A stretch of DNA of 40,166 nucleotides from Actinomycetota bacterium (lineage in GTDB: Bacteria > Actinomycetota > Thermoleophilia > Gaiellales > Gaiellaceae). Below the pieces are notes generated by a model. The model did no database searches, was not told where the DNA came from, and saw only the letters and a program-made list of their open reading frames with translations. Both the position numbers and the translations under genes were made by a program. The stretch is from positions 1-40,166 of the forward strand of contig VAXG01000042.1 in assembly GCA_005883355.1 (NCBI GenBank), written 5' to 3'. This document shows, one piece after another, positions 6,393 through 14,599 of the stretch (positions are counted from its first letter, which is position 1; every line of letters starts with the position of its first letter).

Positions 6393-6832
6393 CGGGAATC
6401 GCCGTCGCGCTGGCGGTAGCCGCAGGTCTCGCGGGCGCCGTGCAGGCGGCGGTGATGGGCGAATTGGGCGGGCGCGTGGGAGTCTTCCCCGCGCTCGGCT
6501 TCTCGGGGGTCGTGGCGGTGGTGCTCGGCCTCGCTCTCCTGCTCATCGCCAGGCAGAGCCTGCGCGGTCTCGGCGACGTGGCCCGGCAACCGGTGTGGCT
6601 GTGGTCGGGAGGGGCCCTGTCGGTGCTGATCATCCTCGCCATTACGGTCGCGTCGCCGCGCATCGGGCTGGCCGCGACGATCGGGATCATCATCGCCTTC
6701 AACCTCGGCGTGGCCGCGCTCATCGACCGGAACGGCTGGTTCGGTTTCGATCGGATCACGATCACGTGGACTCGCGGTCTGGGACTGGTCTTCCTGGGTG
6801 CCGGCGCAGCGCTCTCACTCTTCAAGAGCTGA
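6389..6832 (+). CDS. DUF606/YdcZ-type DMT-family membrane protein
   Basis: 147 residues from GTG 6389, overlapping the VOC stop (GTGA). Five hydrophobic helices are visible: IAVALAVAAGLAGAVQAAV, ALGFSGVVAVVLGLALLLIA, VWLWSGGALSVLIILAITVA, GLAATIGIIIAFNLGVAALI and GLGLVFLGAGAALSLF. This matches half-size drug/metabolite-transporter proteins of the DUF606 (YdcZ) family, whose members often pair as two halves; no second half is adjacent. Translational coupling to the VOC gene suggests a shared function, but the substrate is unknown. Confidence 0.8.
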   Translation: MTGIAVALAVAAGLAGAVQAAVMGELGGRVGVFPALGFSGVVAVVLGLALLLIARQSLRGLGDVARQPVWLWSGGALSVLIILAITVASPRIGLAATIGIIIAFNLGVAALIDRNGWFGFDRITITWTRGLGLVFLGAGAALSLFKS

Positions 6833-6858
6833 CTGCTCGGGACAGGCCGGCTACATCC

Positions 6859-6885
6859 ACGTCCTGGTGTCGGACACCCTGACGG
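6859..6885 (+). repeat. GTGTCGGACAC palindromic repeat, copy 1
   Basis: The 13-base near-palindrome GGTGTCGGACACC (6866-6878) sits in a 27-base segment that recurs at 6959-6985 with about three mismatches. The two copies are exactly 100 bases apart. The core resembles the GTGCCAGGCAC core of the repeats at 23236 and 23360. It lies 3' of the DUF606 gene. Confidence 0.6.
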
Positions 6886-6958
6886 AAATGTGACGGACGT
6901 TCCACAGGGACGCCCCGACCGTCGCAGCGCAGCCGGTCTCAGGACCGACGGGCTCGAC

Positions 6959-6985
6959 ACGTCCCGGTGTCGGACACCGTGACGA
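6959..6985 (+). repeat. GTGTCGGACAC palindromic repeat, copy 2
   Basis: Second copy (core 6966-6978), 100 bases after the first and directly upstream of the -10 element of the small membrane-protein gene, so it could also act as an operator. The sequence between the copies has no coding signal. Confidence 0.6.
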
Positions 6986-6993
6986 CAGAGAGT

Positions 6994-6999
6994 TATGCT
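6994..6999 (+). promoter_or_regulatory. -10 element of the 59-residue membrane protein gene
   Basis: TATGCT ends 6 bases before ATG 7006, again implying a leaderless mRNA. There is no Shine-Dalgarno sequence. Confidence 0.45.
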
Positions 7000-7005
7000 C
7001 GCCAC

Positions 7006-7185
7006 ATGAACCTCCGCACGCTCGCGATCGTCGGCATCCTTGTCGCCGGAGCCTTCTCGCTTTCGGTAGCGATGATCACGCACGAAGGCGTCGGCGCTCT
7101 CGAATGGATCGTGGGGATTGTCATCGTCGTCGGCCTCCTGCTGCTCGCGACCAAGAAGTCCCTCCGCGCCCTCGGGCGCAGCTGA
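7006..7185 (+). CDS. Small two-helix membrane protein, function unknown
   Basis: 59 residues from ATG 7006. Two hydrophobic helices (LAIVGILVAGAFSLSVAMI and LEWIVGIVIVVGLLLLATK) are joined by a short THEGVGA loop, with a basic C-terminus KKSLRALGRS. The open frame extends upstream to 6967, but the -10 hexamer placed 6 bases before ATG 7006 favours this start. The stop is 3 bases from the convergent xanthine dehydrogenase stop. No family recognised. Confidence 0.6.
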   Translation: MNLRTLAIVGILVAGAFSLSVAMITHEGVGALEWIVGIVIVVGLLLLATKKSLRALGRS

Positions 7186-7188
7186 AGC

Positions 7189-9411
7189 TCAGAGACCGAC
7201 GATGTCGTCGGGCCGGACCGGAACCCGGCTGAGCTCGCGGCCCGTGGCCGCGCGCAGCGCCGCAACTACCGCCGGGGTCGAGACGACCGTCGGCGGCTCG
7301 CCGACGCCCTTGACGCCGTAGGGCGCGTCCGGCTCCGCTTCCTCGATCAGCTCGGAGACGACCGGCGGCATGTCGAGCGTCGTCGGAATCAAGTAGTCGG
7401 TGAAGCTCGCATTCGTGATGAGACCGTCCCGCGTCTGGATCTCCTCCATCAGCGCGAGCCCGAGCCCTTGCGCGGTCCCACCCTCGATCTGACCCTGCAC
7501 CGCTTGAGGATTGACCGCGTGGCCGACGTCCTGGGCCGTTCCGATCCACACGACCCGCGTCAGCCCGAGCTCGACGTCGACCTCGGCGACGACGCGCATG
7601 GCGGCGCACGCGTACGCGACATGCGCGCGCTCGCCGGTGACCTGGCCCGTCTCGGGGTCGAGGGGCGTAGTACGCGGATGCCGGTAGATCCGCTCGACAT
7701 CGACCTCCAGGCTGCGTCCTTTCTTGTCCCACTCCTCCAGCGCCGCCCGGCATGCGTCGCGCACGGCACCGGATACCATCCACGTCATCCGGGAAGCGGA
7801 CGCCGAGCCGGCGGAGTCGACGGTCGCGGTCGTATGCGGGGCAAGCGCCACGTCGCGTACGCCGAGCTCCGTGCGCGCAACCTGGAGGATGACGTTGGCA
7901 ACTCCCTGACCCACCTCGGCTGCCGCGCAGTGGACCGTGGCACTGCCGTCGGCGTGGAGCTGAACTCTTGCCGCGGTGTAGTCGTCGAAGCCCTCCGAGT
8001 AGCCGATGTTCTTGAAGCCGACCGCGAAGCCGACCCCGCGCCTGACGCCCTCGCCGCGCGTCGTGTTGCCCGAGCCGCCCGGAAGACGCATCGGATCGCG
8101 CGGGAGCTCTTCGGCCTCGGGAACGTCGAGCGCGGCTGCACGGCGAATGACATCCGCGACCGGAAGCGTCCCGGTGATCGTCTGACCGGTCGGCAACGAG
8201 CCGCCGGGCCCGAGCGCGTTCAGCAGACGCAGCTCGATCGGATCGATGTCGAGCGCCTCCGCGAGCTTGTCCATCTGAGCCTCGTGAGCGAAGCAAACCT
8301 GTACCGCGCCGAAGCCGCGCATGGCACCGCACGGTGGGTTGTTCGTATAGACACACGTGCTCTCGATCAGAGCGTTGTCGACCGCGTACGGCCCGACCGC
8401 GAACGAGGCCGCATTGGACGTGACGGCAGTCGAGCTGGAGGCATACGCGCCGCCGTCGAGCAGTATGCGCACACGGACGTTGACGAGCCGTCCGTCGCGC
8501 GACGCGCGGTGCTCGGCCCAGATCTTCGCGGGATGCCGGTGGATGTGGCCGACGAAGGACTCCTCGCGGTTGTAGACGATCTTGACCGGACGGTTCGTGT
8601 GCAGCGCGAGCAGCGCGCCGTGGATCTGCATCGACAGGTCCTCGCGGCCGCCGAACGCACCTCCCACGCCCGCGAGGTGGATGCGCACCTGCTCGGGCTT
8701 CAGATTCAGGCACGGCGCGACCTGATCGCGATCGACGTGCAGCCACTGGGTTGCGACGTACACGTCGACGCCGCCCTCGCCGTCCGGCACGGCGAGCCCC
8801 GACTCGGGCCCGAGGAAGGCCTGGTCCTGGATCCCGATCTCGTAGACACCGGAGACCGCGACGTCACCCTCGGCCGCCGGATCCCCCTGCCTGATCACGA
8901 GCGAGCGGACGATGTTCGGACGTGGATCGTCCCGGTAGCCGTGGCCCATGGTCGGCCGGTCGGGATGGAGCGGCTCAGCCTCTGTCGCGCGCTCCGGGTC
9001 GACAAGCGGCTCGAGCGGCTCGTACTCGACGCGAATCCGCTCTGCAGCGCGTCGAGCCTGCTCCGGATGCTCCGCGGCGACGAGCGCAACCGGCTCCCCG
9101 AAATAGCGCACGCGCTCGTAGGCGAGCACGGGCTGATCCTGAAACTCGAGCCCATAACGTTTCTCGCCGGGGATGTCCTCGTGCGTCAGCACCGCGTGGA
9201 CGCCGGGCATGCCGACCGCCGCTGAGATGTCGATCGTCCCGACGCGGGCATGCGCATGAGGACTGCGGACGGTGTGACCCCAGAGCATCCCCGCGGCCTG
9301 CAGGTCGCTCGAATAGGCGAACTCGCCCGTGACCTTCGGAATGCCGTCGACACGCGGGAGGCTCTCGCCCACGCGCCCGAGCTCCAGTTTCGGAACGGTG
9401 GCTTCGCTCAC
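7189..9411 (-). CDS. Xanthine dehydrogenase, molybdopterin-binding large subunit
   Basis: 740 residues from GTG 9411, overlapping the stop of the iron-sulfur subunit gene (GTGA). The N-terminal aldehyde oxidase/xanthine dehydrogenase a/b hammerhead domain (ESLPRVDGIPKVTGEFAYSSDL) is followed by the molybdopterin-binding region with GVGGAFGGREDLSMQ, PCGAMRGFGAVQVCFAHE, EVGQGVANVILQV and the C-terminal GVKGVGEPPTV motif whose Glu is the general base. The enzyme hydroxylates hypoxanthine and xanthine to urate on a Mo centre with electrons passing to Fe-S and FAD subunits. The three-gene layout FAD, 2Fe-2S, Mo with 4-base overlaps is a standard bacterial arrangement. Purine specificity is inferred from adjacent purine genes. 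The usual arginine/glutamate substrate-pocket residues were not verified by alignment. Confidence 0.9.
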   Translation of the reverse strand: MSEATVPKLELGRVGESLPRVDGIPKVTGEFAYSSDLQAAGMLWGHTVRSPHAHARVGTIDISAAVGMPGVHAVLTHEDIPGEKRYGLEFQDQPVLAYERVRYFGEPVALVAAEHPEQARRAAERIRVEYEPLEPLVDPERATEAEPLHPDRPTMGHGYRDDPRPNIVRSLVIRQGDPAAEGDVAVSGVYEIGIQDQAFLGPESGLAVPDGEGGVDVYVATQWLHVDRDQVAPCLNLKPEQVRIHLAGVGGAFGGREDLSMQIHGALLALHTNRPVKIVYNREESFVGHIHRHPAKIWAEHRASRDGRLVNVRVRILLDGGAYASSSTAVTSNAASFAVGPYAVDNALIESTCVYTNNPPCGAMRGFGAVQVCFAHEAQMDKLAEALDIDPIELRLLNALGPGGSLPTGQTITGTLPVADVIRRAAALDVPEAEELPRDPMRLPGGSGNTTRGEGVRRGVGFAVGFKNIGYSEGFDDYTAARVQLHADGSATVHCAAAEVGQGVANVILQVARTELGVRDVALAPHTTATVDSAGSASASRMTWMVSGAVRDACRAALEEWDKKGRSLEVDVERIYRHPRTTPLDPETGQVTGERAHVAYACAAMRVVAEVDVELGLTRVVWIGTAQDVGHAVNPQAVQGQIEGGTAQGLGLALMEEIQTRDGLITNASFTDYLIPTTLDMPPVVSELIEEAEPDAPYGVKGVGEPPTVVSTPAVVAALRAATGRELSRVPVRPDDIVGL

Positions 9412-9866
9412 AGAGACGCGGCCGCCATCCGCACGGCATCGAAGATCTTCGCGTACCCGGTGCAGCGACAGAGGTTCCCGGACAGGGCTTCGCGGATGTC
9501 GTCGTCGCTGGGATACACGTTGCGCGCAAGCAGGTCGGCGGTGGCGACGACGAGGCCCGGCGTACAGAAGCCGCACTGCACCGCGCCCGCCGCGACGAAC
9601 GCCTCCTGCACCTTGTGCAGCCGCCCATCCTCGGCCAATCCTTCGACCGTTACGATCTCATGTCCTTCGGCCTGGGCCGCGAGGACCAGGCACGCACAAA
9701 CGAGCTTCCCGTCGAGAAGGACGGAGCACGAACCGCACTCGCCCTGCTCGCAGGCGTTCTTCGAACCAGGGAGGCCGAGTCGCTCCCGCAAGGCATAGAG
9801 GAGGCTCTCGCCTTCCCAGACGTCCGCCTCGCACGGCTCGCCGTTGACGCTCAACTCGATCCTCAT
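9408..9866 (-). CDS. Xanthine dehydrogenase, 2Fe-2S subunit
   Basis: 152 residues from ATG 9866, overlapping the FAD-subunit stop (ATGA); an in-frame GTG at 9875 is an alternative. The plant-type 2Fe-2S domain carries NACEQGECGSCSVLLDG with a later Cys (ligands CxxxxCxxC...C), and the second helical 2Fe-2S domain carries QCGFCTPG and LCRCTGY. All eight expected cluster cysteines are present. The subunit relays electrons from the molybdenum centre to FAD. Translationally coupled on both sides. Confidence 0.94.
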   Translation of the reverse strand: MRIELSVNGEPCEADVWEGESLLYALRERLGLPGSKNACEQGECGSCSVLLDGKLVCACLVLAAQAEGHEIVTVEGLAEDGRLHKVQEAFVAAGAVQCGFCTPGLVVATADLLARNVYPSDDDIREALSGNLCRCTGYAKIFDAVRMAAASL

Positions 9867-10645
9867 ACGAGACACCGGTCGAGCGCGCGGCGCGTGAGGA
9901 TGCGCAGCGCGTGCCGCCTGTACGACGCCGTGCCGCGAACGTCGTCGATCGGGCTCGCTGCTTCTGCGACGCGCTGCGGAAACGAATCCACGTCGCCGAG
10001 CCCCGCGCGCACGAGCGTCGGCACCGGGCCGGCCGAGCCGAAAGCGGCACGGAGATCACCGTCGACGCGTACCGCGAGTGAGACGACCGCGATCACCATC
10101 GCGTTGCGCGGCCCGACCTTCATGAACGTCTGCCGGCTCTCCGTGCCACCGACCGATACACCGAGGATGAGCTCGTCTTCCGCAAGGACGTTTCGCTTCG
10201 GCCCGACGACGAAGTCCGGCAACGGAACGATCCGTTCACCGCGAACGCTCGCGATCTTCACCTCGGCGCCGCAGACGAGCAACGGCGGCAGCGCATCCCC
10301 TGCGGGCGAAGCGGTGCCGAGGTTGCCGCCGATCGTCCCGCGGTTCCGGATCTGCGGGCCGCCGACGGTTCGCGCCGCCTCCGCCAGGGCAGGCAGCGCC
10401 TCGGCCAACGGTCGTTCCATGGCCTCCGCATAGGTGAGGCCGGAGCCGAGCCAGACCCTCCCGTTCTGACGCGACCAGCCCCGCAGCTCCGCGACCTCGT
10501 TGAGGTTGAGGAGGGCCGCGGGCCGGGCGCGGTCGAAGTTCAGCTCCACCATCACGTCGGTTCCGCCCTGAATGGGCACAGCGTCGGGACGCTCCGCCTT
10601 CAGGCGCAACGCCTGTTCGAGGGAGCGGGGCGTCAACACGTCCAC
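9863..10645 (-). CDS. Xanthine dehydrogenase, FAD-binding medium subunit
   Basis: 260 residues from GTG 10645 (a further GTG two codons in). FAD-binding motifs are PIQGGTDVMVELN and the TVGGPQIRNRGTIGGNLGTASPAGD loop, followed by the CO-dehydrogenase-flavoprotein-like C-terminal domain (MKVGPRNAMVIAVVSLAV). The frame is open further upstream, but sequence beyond the GTG is not family-like and would run into the divergent adenine deaminase gene, 43 bases away. First gene of the three-gene operon. The short C-terminus after SYRRHALRILTRRAL is normal. Confidence 0.9.
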   Translation of the reverse strand: MDVLTPRSLEQALRLKAERPDAVPIQGGTDVMVELNFDRARPAALLNLNEVAELRGWSRQNGRVWLGSGLTYAEAMERPLAEALPALAEAARTVGGPQIRNRGTIGGNLGTASPAGDALPPLLVCGAEVKIASVRGERIVPLPDFVVGPKRNVLAEDELILGVSVGGTESRQTFMKVGPRNAMVIAVVSLAVRVDGDLRAAFGSAGPVPTLVRAGLGDVDSFPQRVAEAASPIDDVRGTASYRRHALRILTRRALDRCLV

Positions 10646-10688
10646 GGACGCGAAGCGTACTTCGCCGTCATGGGAGAATCGCCTCGCC

Positions 10689-12386
10689 GTGTCCAACGAC
10701 GACCTCTTTCGAAGGCTTGCCGTCGCCCGAGGCGACGAGCCCGCCGACGTGGTCGTCCGCGGCGGCCGGGTCCTCTCCGTGTTCACGCGCGAGTGGCTCG
10801 ATGCGGACATCGCGATCGCCGACGGCTGGATCGCCGGGCTCGGCGAGTACGAAGGACAAGAGGTCGTCGACGCCTCAGGACGCTACGTCGTTCCGGGCTT
10901 CATCGACGCGCACATGCACCTTGAGTCCACGAAGTTGCTGCCGGACGAATTCGCCCGGCTCGTGCTTCCCCTCGGCACGACCGCGGTCGTCCTCGACCCG
11001 CACGAGCTCGCGAACGTCCTCGGCACCGACGGCGTGCACTGGCTGCTCGATGCGTGCGAAGGGCTGCCGCTCGACTTCTACTTCATGGCGTCGTCGAGCA
11101 TTCCGGCGTCCAAGTTCGAATCGCCTCGGCGACCGCTTCTGAGCGGTGACCTCGAGAGCCTGCTTCGACGCCGGCGCGTGCTCGGGCTCGCCGAGATGAT
11201 GAATTTCCCCGGCGTCATCAGCGGCGATGCGAGCGAGCTTGACAAGCTGCGTCTTGCAGACGGGGTGCAGGTCGACGGTCACGCGCCCGGACTGCTCGGC
11301 AAGGAGCTGAACGCCTACGTTGCGTCCGGCATCCGCTCGGATCACGAGGCGCTGACCGTGGAGGAAGGACGTGAGCGCTTGCGGAACGGCATGTGGCTCC
11401 TGATCCGCGAGGCTTCCATGGCACGGAACCTACAAGCGCTCCTCCCACTCGTGCAGGAGCTCGGCACGAACCGGATCGCGTTCTGCACCGACGACCGCGA
11501 CCCGGAGGACATCGCCGAGAACGGCCACATCAACGGGATGGTGCGCGAGGCAGTGGCTGCGGGCATCGCACCCGAGGACGCGGTCGCGCTCGCGACGATC
11601 AACCCGGCGACCTGGCACCGCCTCTGGCACCTCGGTGCGATCGCACCGGGCTACCAGGCCGACCTCCTGATCCTGCCGGACCTGACCCGATTCGAGCCGG
11701 AGCTGACGCTGAAAGGCGGCCATCCGGTCGAAGAGATTCCGGAGCCCGACGTTCCCGAATGGGTCAAGCACTCAGTGCGCAACCGGCCGGTGAGCTCGGC
11801 GGACTTCGAGATCCCCTGGGAAAGCGGCAAGGCGCGGGCGATCGGCCTCGTGCCCGAGCAGGTTGTGACCGAATCGGTCGAAGTCGAGCCGACGACCGTG
11901 AACGGCGTTGCGGTCGCCGACGCAGGCAGCGATCTCGCGAAGATCGCGGTAATCGAGCGCCACCTTGGGACCGGCCGCATCGGACACGGATTCGTCTATG
12001 GCTCGGGACTGCAACGCGGTGCGCTCGCGTCGACGGTTGCCCACGACGCGCACAACATCGTCGTCGTCGGGATGGATGACGAGGACATGACGCACGCGGT
12101 GGAACGGCTCGGCGAGCTCGGCGGCGGCATCGTCGTCGTGGACGGCCGTCGGGTGAAAGCCGAGCTTCCGCTTCCCGTCGCCGGGCTCCTGGCCGATGCA
12201 CCGCTCGCGGAGGTGATCGAGAAGAGCCTGGCCTGCAACGACGCCGCCCGTGAGCTCGGCTGGTCGGGTGCGACGCCTTTCCTGACACTGTCGTTCCTCG
12301 GCCTGTCGGTTATCCCGAGCCTGAAGATCACGGACCGCGGTCTCGTCGACGTCGACCGCTTCCAGATCGTGCCGCTGAAGATTTGA
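10689..12386 (+). CDS. ade: Adenine deaminase
   Basis: 565 residues from GTG 10689. Amidohydrolase-superfamily enzyme of the AdeC class: metal ligands in GFIDAHMHLEST, conserved LDPHELANVLG, EMMNFPGVISGD, VDGHAPGL and AFCTDDRDPEDI, and the C-terminal adenine-deaminase domain (KIAVIERHLGTGRIGHGFVYGSGLQRGALASTVAHDAHNIVVVG). It converts adenine to hypoxanthine, the substrate of the divergent xanthine dehydrogenase. The start is chosen at the junction where family similarity begins; 43 bases separate it from the xdh start. The 3' end overlaps the next gene's TTG by 4 bases. Confidence 0.93.
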   Translation: MSNDDLFRRLAVARGDEPADVVVRGGRVLSVFTREWLDADIAIADGWIAGLGEYEGQEVVDASGRYVVPGFIDAHMHLESTKLLPDEFARLVLPLGTTAVVLDPHELANVLGTDGVHWLLDACEGLPLDFYFMASSSIPASKFESPRRPLLSGDLESLLRRRRVLGLAEMMNFPGVISGDASELDKLRLADGVQVDGHAPGLLGKELNAYVASGIRSDHEALTVEEGRERLRNGMWLLIREASMARNLQALLPLVQELGTNRIAFCTDDRDPEDIAENGHINGMVREAVAAGIAPEDAVALATINPATWHRLWHLGAIAPGYQADLLILPDLTRFEPELTLKGGHPVEEIPEPDVPEWVKHSVRNRPVSSADFEIPWESGKARAIGLVPEQVVTESVEVEPTTVNGVAVADAGSDLAKIAVIERHLGTGRIGHGFVYGSGLQRGALASTVAHDAHNIVVVGMDDEDMTHAVERLGELGGGIVVVDGRRVKAELPLPVAGLLADAPLAEVIEKSLACNDAARELGWSGATPFLTLSFLGLSVIPSLKITDRGLVDVDRFQIVPLKI

Positions 12387-13702
12387 GCACCTTGCTCATG
12401 AACGCCCACGTCGTGACGATGGACGACGCGGGCACCGAGTACGAAGGCGGCTGGATCCTCGTCGAGGACGGTCTGGTGAAGGACGCCGGCGCCGGCGCGA
12501 AGCCGGAGGCGGACACTGCGCACGACCTCGGCGGCGCGGTTGTGACTCCAGGGCTCGTGAACGCGCACCATCACCTCTGGCAGAACCTGACGCGTGCGCG
12601 TGCTCAGGACGAGGATCTCTTCGGCTGGCTCAAGGCGCTGTACCCGATCTGGTCTGCGATCGACGAAGAGGCGGAATATGCCGCGGCGCGCGTCGGCCTC
12701 GCCGAGCTCGCCCTCTCCGGCTGCACCACGGTCTTCGACCATCACTACCTCTTCCCGCCGGGGGCGACCGGTCTGCTCGAGGCCGAGATCCGGGCCGCGT
12801 GCGAGCTCGGCGTGCGAATAGTCGCCGCTCGCGGATCGATGGATCTCGGCGAGTCACAGGGCGGCCTCCCGCCGGACGGGGTCGTCGAGACGCGGGACGA
12901 AGCACTGTCGGCCACCGAAGCAGCAGCGAGACTTGCGGACGGTGTGCAGGTCGAGATCACGGTGGCGCCCTGCTCGCCTTTCTCCGTCACCGAGGAGCTC
13001 ATGACCGAGTCGGCGGAACTGGCGCGCAAGCTCGGACTGCGCCTGCATACGCACCTGGCCGAGACCGTCGAGGAAGAGGACTACTGCCGCCGGCTCTACA
13101 GCTGCACGCCGGTCGAGTACCTGGAGCGGGTCGGATGGCTCGCGGAGGACGTGTGGTGCGCGCATTGCGTGCATCTGTCGGACGACGACATCGCGAAGCT
13201 CGGGGCGCACGACGTCGGGGTTGCGCACTGCCCGACGTCCAACATGCGGCTCGGCGCCGGGATCGCTCGCGTGCGCGACCTTCTCGACGCCGGCGTGCGC
13301 GTCGGCCTCGGCGTCGACGGCTCCGCCTCCAACGAGCGGAGCGACCTCTTCCTCGAGGTCAAGCAGTCCCTGCTCGTCGCGCGAGCGCGCGGCGGGCCGA
13401 AGGCACTGACTGCCCGCGAGGCGCTGCGGTTGGGCACGCGCGGCGGTGCGGCGGTGCTCGGCCGCGACGACATCGGCCAGCTCTCGCCCGGAAAGCGAGC
13501 CGACCTCGCAGTCTGGCGCACCGACGGGCTCGAGCTCGGCGGGGCCGAGGATCTCGTCGCCGGGCTCGTCTTCTCCGGGCCGCACCGAGTCGATCGCCTG
13601 TACGTCGGCGGCGAGGAGATCGTCCGCGACGGACATGTCGTCCGGGCCGACGAGCACGAGATCGCGAAGGAACATCGCGTCCAGGCGGAAAGATTCGGGT
13701 GA
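12383..13702 (+). CDS. 8-oxoguanine deaminase (AtzA/TrzN-type amidohydrolase)
   Basis: 439 residues from TTG 12383 (overlap TTGA with ade); ATG 12398 is an alternative. Metal-site motifs are GLVNAHHHLWQNLTRA, RLHTHLAETVEEEDYC, CAHCVHLSDDD and GVDGSASNERSD. The combination WLKALYPIW, GCTTVFDHHYLFP, RGSMDLGESQGGLPPD and VAPCSPFSVT matches characterised 8-oxoguanine deaminases, which form urate from oxidised guanine, rather than atrazine hydrolases or ordinary guanine deaminase. Placement between ade and the urate-degrading genes agrees. Guanine or a related aminopurine remains possible as an additional substrate. Confidence 0.88.
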   Translation: MSTLLMNAHVVTMDDAGTEYEGGWILVEDGLVKDAGAGAKPEADTAHDLGGAVVTPGLVNAHHHLWQNLTRARAQDEDLFGWLKALYPIWSAIDEEAEYAAARVGLAELALSGCTTVFDHHYLFPPGATGLLEAEIRAACELGVRIVAARGSMDLGESQGGLPPDGVVETRDEALSATEAAARLADGVQVEITVAPCSPFSVTEELMTESAELARKLGLRLHTHLAETVEEEDYCRRLYSCTPVEYLERVGWLAEDVWCAHCVHLSDDDIAKLGAHDVGVAHCPTSNMRLGAGIARVRDLLDAGVRVGLGVDGSASNERSDLFLEVKQSLLVARARGGPKALTAREALRLGTRGGAAVLGRDDIGQLSPGKRADLAVWRTDGLELGGAEDLVAGLVFSGPHRVDRLYVGGEEIVRDGHVVRADEHEIAKEHRVQAERFG

Positions 13703-13731
13703 TGACCGTCGCTCGCCTTCGGCTCGCTCCC

Positions 13732-13756
13732 GTGGGGGAAACCATGTTTCCCCCAC
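13732..13756 (+). terminator. Hairpin after 8-oxoguanine deaminase
   Basis: An 11-base perfect inverted repeat: arm GTGGGGGAAAC (13732-13742), loop CAT, second arm 13746-13756. A pyrimidine-rich CCTCTTCTTT follows at 13761-13770. It lies 30 bases past the stop of the ade/8-oxoguanine deaminase pair and could terminate that transcript. Its arms share GGGGAAAC with the hairpin at 13829, so it may instead belong to a repeat family. Confidence 0.6.
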
Positions 13757-13828
13757 GAGCCCTCTTCTTTAGAAGTCGCCACAGCTCACGCGCCGCTGAG
13801 ATCGCCGCGTGTGCTGAGGAGAAACGGG

Positions 13829-13850
13829 GGGGAAACCTCCCGGTTTCCCC
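13829..13850 (+). repeat. Second GGGGAAACC hairpin, upstream of uraH
   Basis: A 9-base perfect inverted repeat: GGGGAAACC (13829-13837), loop TCCC, GGTTTCCCC (13842-13850). It lies 40 bases before the uraH start. With the hairpin at 13732 it makes a pair of related palindromes filling the 187-base gap between the two halves of the purine cluster. No T-run follows, so a regulatory or repeat role is likelier than termination. Confidence 0.5.
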
Positions 13851-13889
13851 TTACGCCCCTTCCCCCGCTCATCGGCCAAAGTACGGCCG

Positions 13890-14180
13890 ATGACCATCTC
13901 GCTCTCGACTCACGTCCTCGATACGGAGCGCGGCCGGCCGGCGAGCGGCGTGCGCGTCGAGCTCTGGCGCGAGGACCTCGTCACCGCGGCCGAGACCGAT
14001 GCCGACGGCCGGATCGCCGAGCTCGCCGCCGATCTCGAGCCCGGTGTCTACCGCCTGTTCTTCCGACCTCCGTCGCCGTTCTTCAAGGGCATCGGCGTCG
14101 AGGTCGAGCTCGACGACGGCCACTACCACATCCCGCTGCTCGTCTCCTCCTACGGGTGCACGACCTACCGCGGCAGTTAA
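13890..14180 (+). CDS. uraH: 5-hydroxyisourate hydrolase
   Basis: 96 residues from ATG 13890. Transthyretin-like fold with the HIUase signature residues: N-terminal LSTHVLDTERGRPA (catalytic His8), an Arg in the SGVRVELWR strand, central GHYHIPLLVSSYGCTTYRGS with the second His pair and the diagnostic C-terminal YRGS. It hydrolyses 5-hydroxyisourate, the unstable product of urate oxidation, to OHCU. It is followed by the OHCU decarboxylase in an overlapping frame and by the membrane urate oxidase. A weak -10-like CAAAGT stands 7 bases before the ATG. Confidence 0.94.
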   Translation: MTISLSTHVLDTERGRPASGVRVELWREDLVTAAETDADGRIAELAADLEPGVYRLFFRPPSPFFKGIGVEVELDDGHYHIPLLVSSYGCTTYRGS

Positions 14181-14599
14181 CGGCCGAACAATTGGCCGAG
14201 CTCTTCGAGGGGCACACGCGACTCGTCGAGAAGCTTGCCGCGCATGACGACCCGCTCGCGTCGGCGCAGGACGTGATCGCCGAGCTGACCCAGGAGGAGA
14301 AGCTCGAGGCGGTGAATGCGCATCCGGCGATCGGGGCGAGGAACCTGTCCGCGCGGTCGGCAGCAGAGCAAGGCACGCATGACGACCCGGAGACACTCGC
14401 GTCGCTCGAACGGCTCAATGCAGAGTACGAGCGACGATTCGGCTTTCGTTTCGTCGTGTTCGTGAACAGCCGCCCGAAGAGCGAGATCGTCCCGATCCTG
14501 CGTGAGCGACTCGGGCGCACGCCCGAACAGGAGCTCGACACGGCGGTGCGGGAACTGGTCGCGATCGCGGAGGACCGATGGCGGCGCTCCTCGCAGTAG
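14156..14599 (+). CDS. uraD: OHCU decarboxylase (2-oxo-4-hydroxy-4-carboxy-5-ureidoimidazoline)
   Basis: 147 residues from GTG 14156, inside the end of uraH (25-base overlap); TTG 14192 is an alternative giving 135 residues. All-helical UraD fold with the catalytic His in NAHPAIGAR, then the characteristic EYERRFGFRFVVFVNSRPKSEIVPILRERLG block and C-terminal ELVAIAEDRWRR. It produces S-allantoin stereospecifically. Family members usually reach about 160 residues, so the longer start is preferred. It overlaps puuD by 22 bases. Confidence 0.9.
   Translation: MHDLPRQLTAEQLAELFEGHTRLVEKLAAHDDPLASAQDVIAELTQEEKLEAVNAHPAIGARNLSARSAAEQGTHDDPETLASLERLNAEYERRFGFRFVVFVNSRPKSEIVPILRERLGRTPEQELDTAVRELVAIAEDRWRRSSQ

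Noticed and set aside
7468-9225. 585-codon plus-strand open frame opposite the xanthine dehydrogenase large subunit
   Set aside because: It is antisense to a gene with unmistakable molybdopterin-enzyme motifs; its Arg- and Val-rich translation matches no family and is an effect of high GC.
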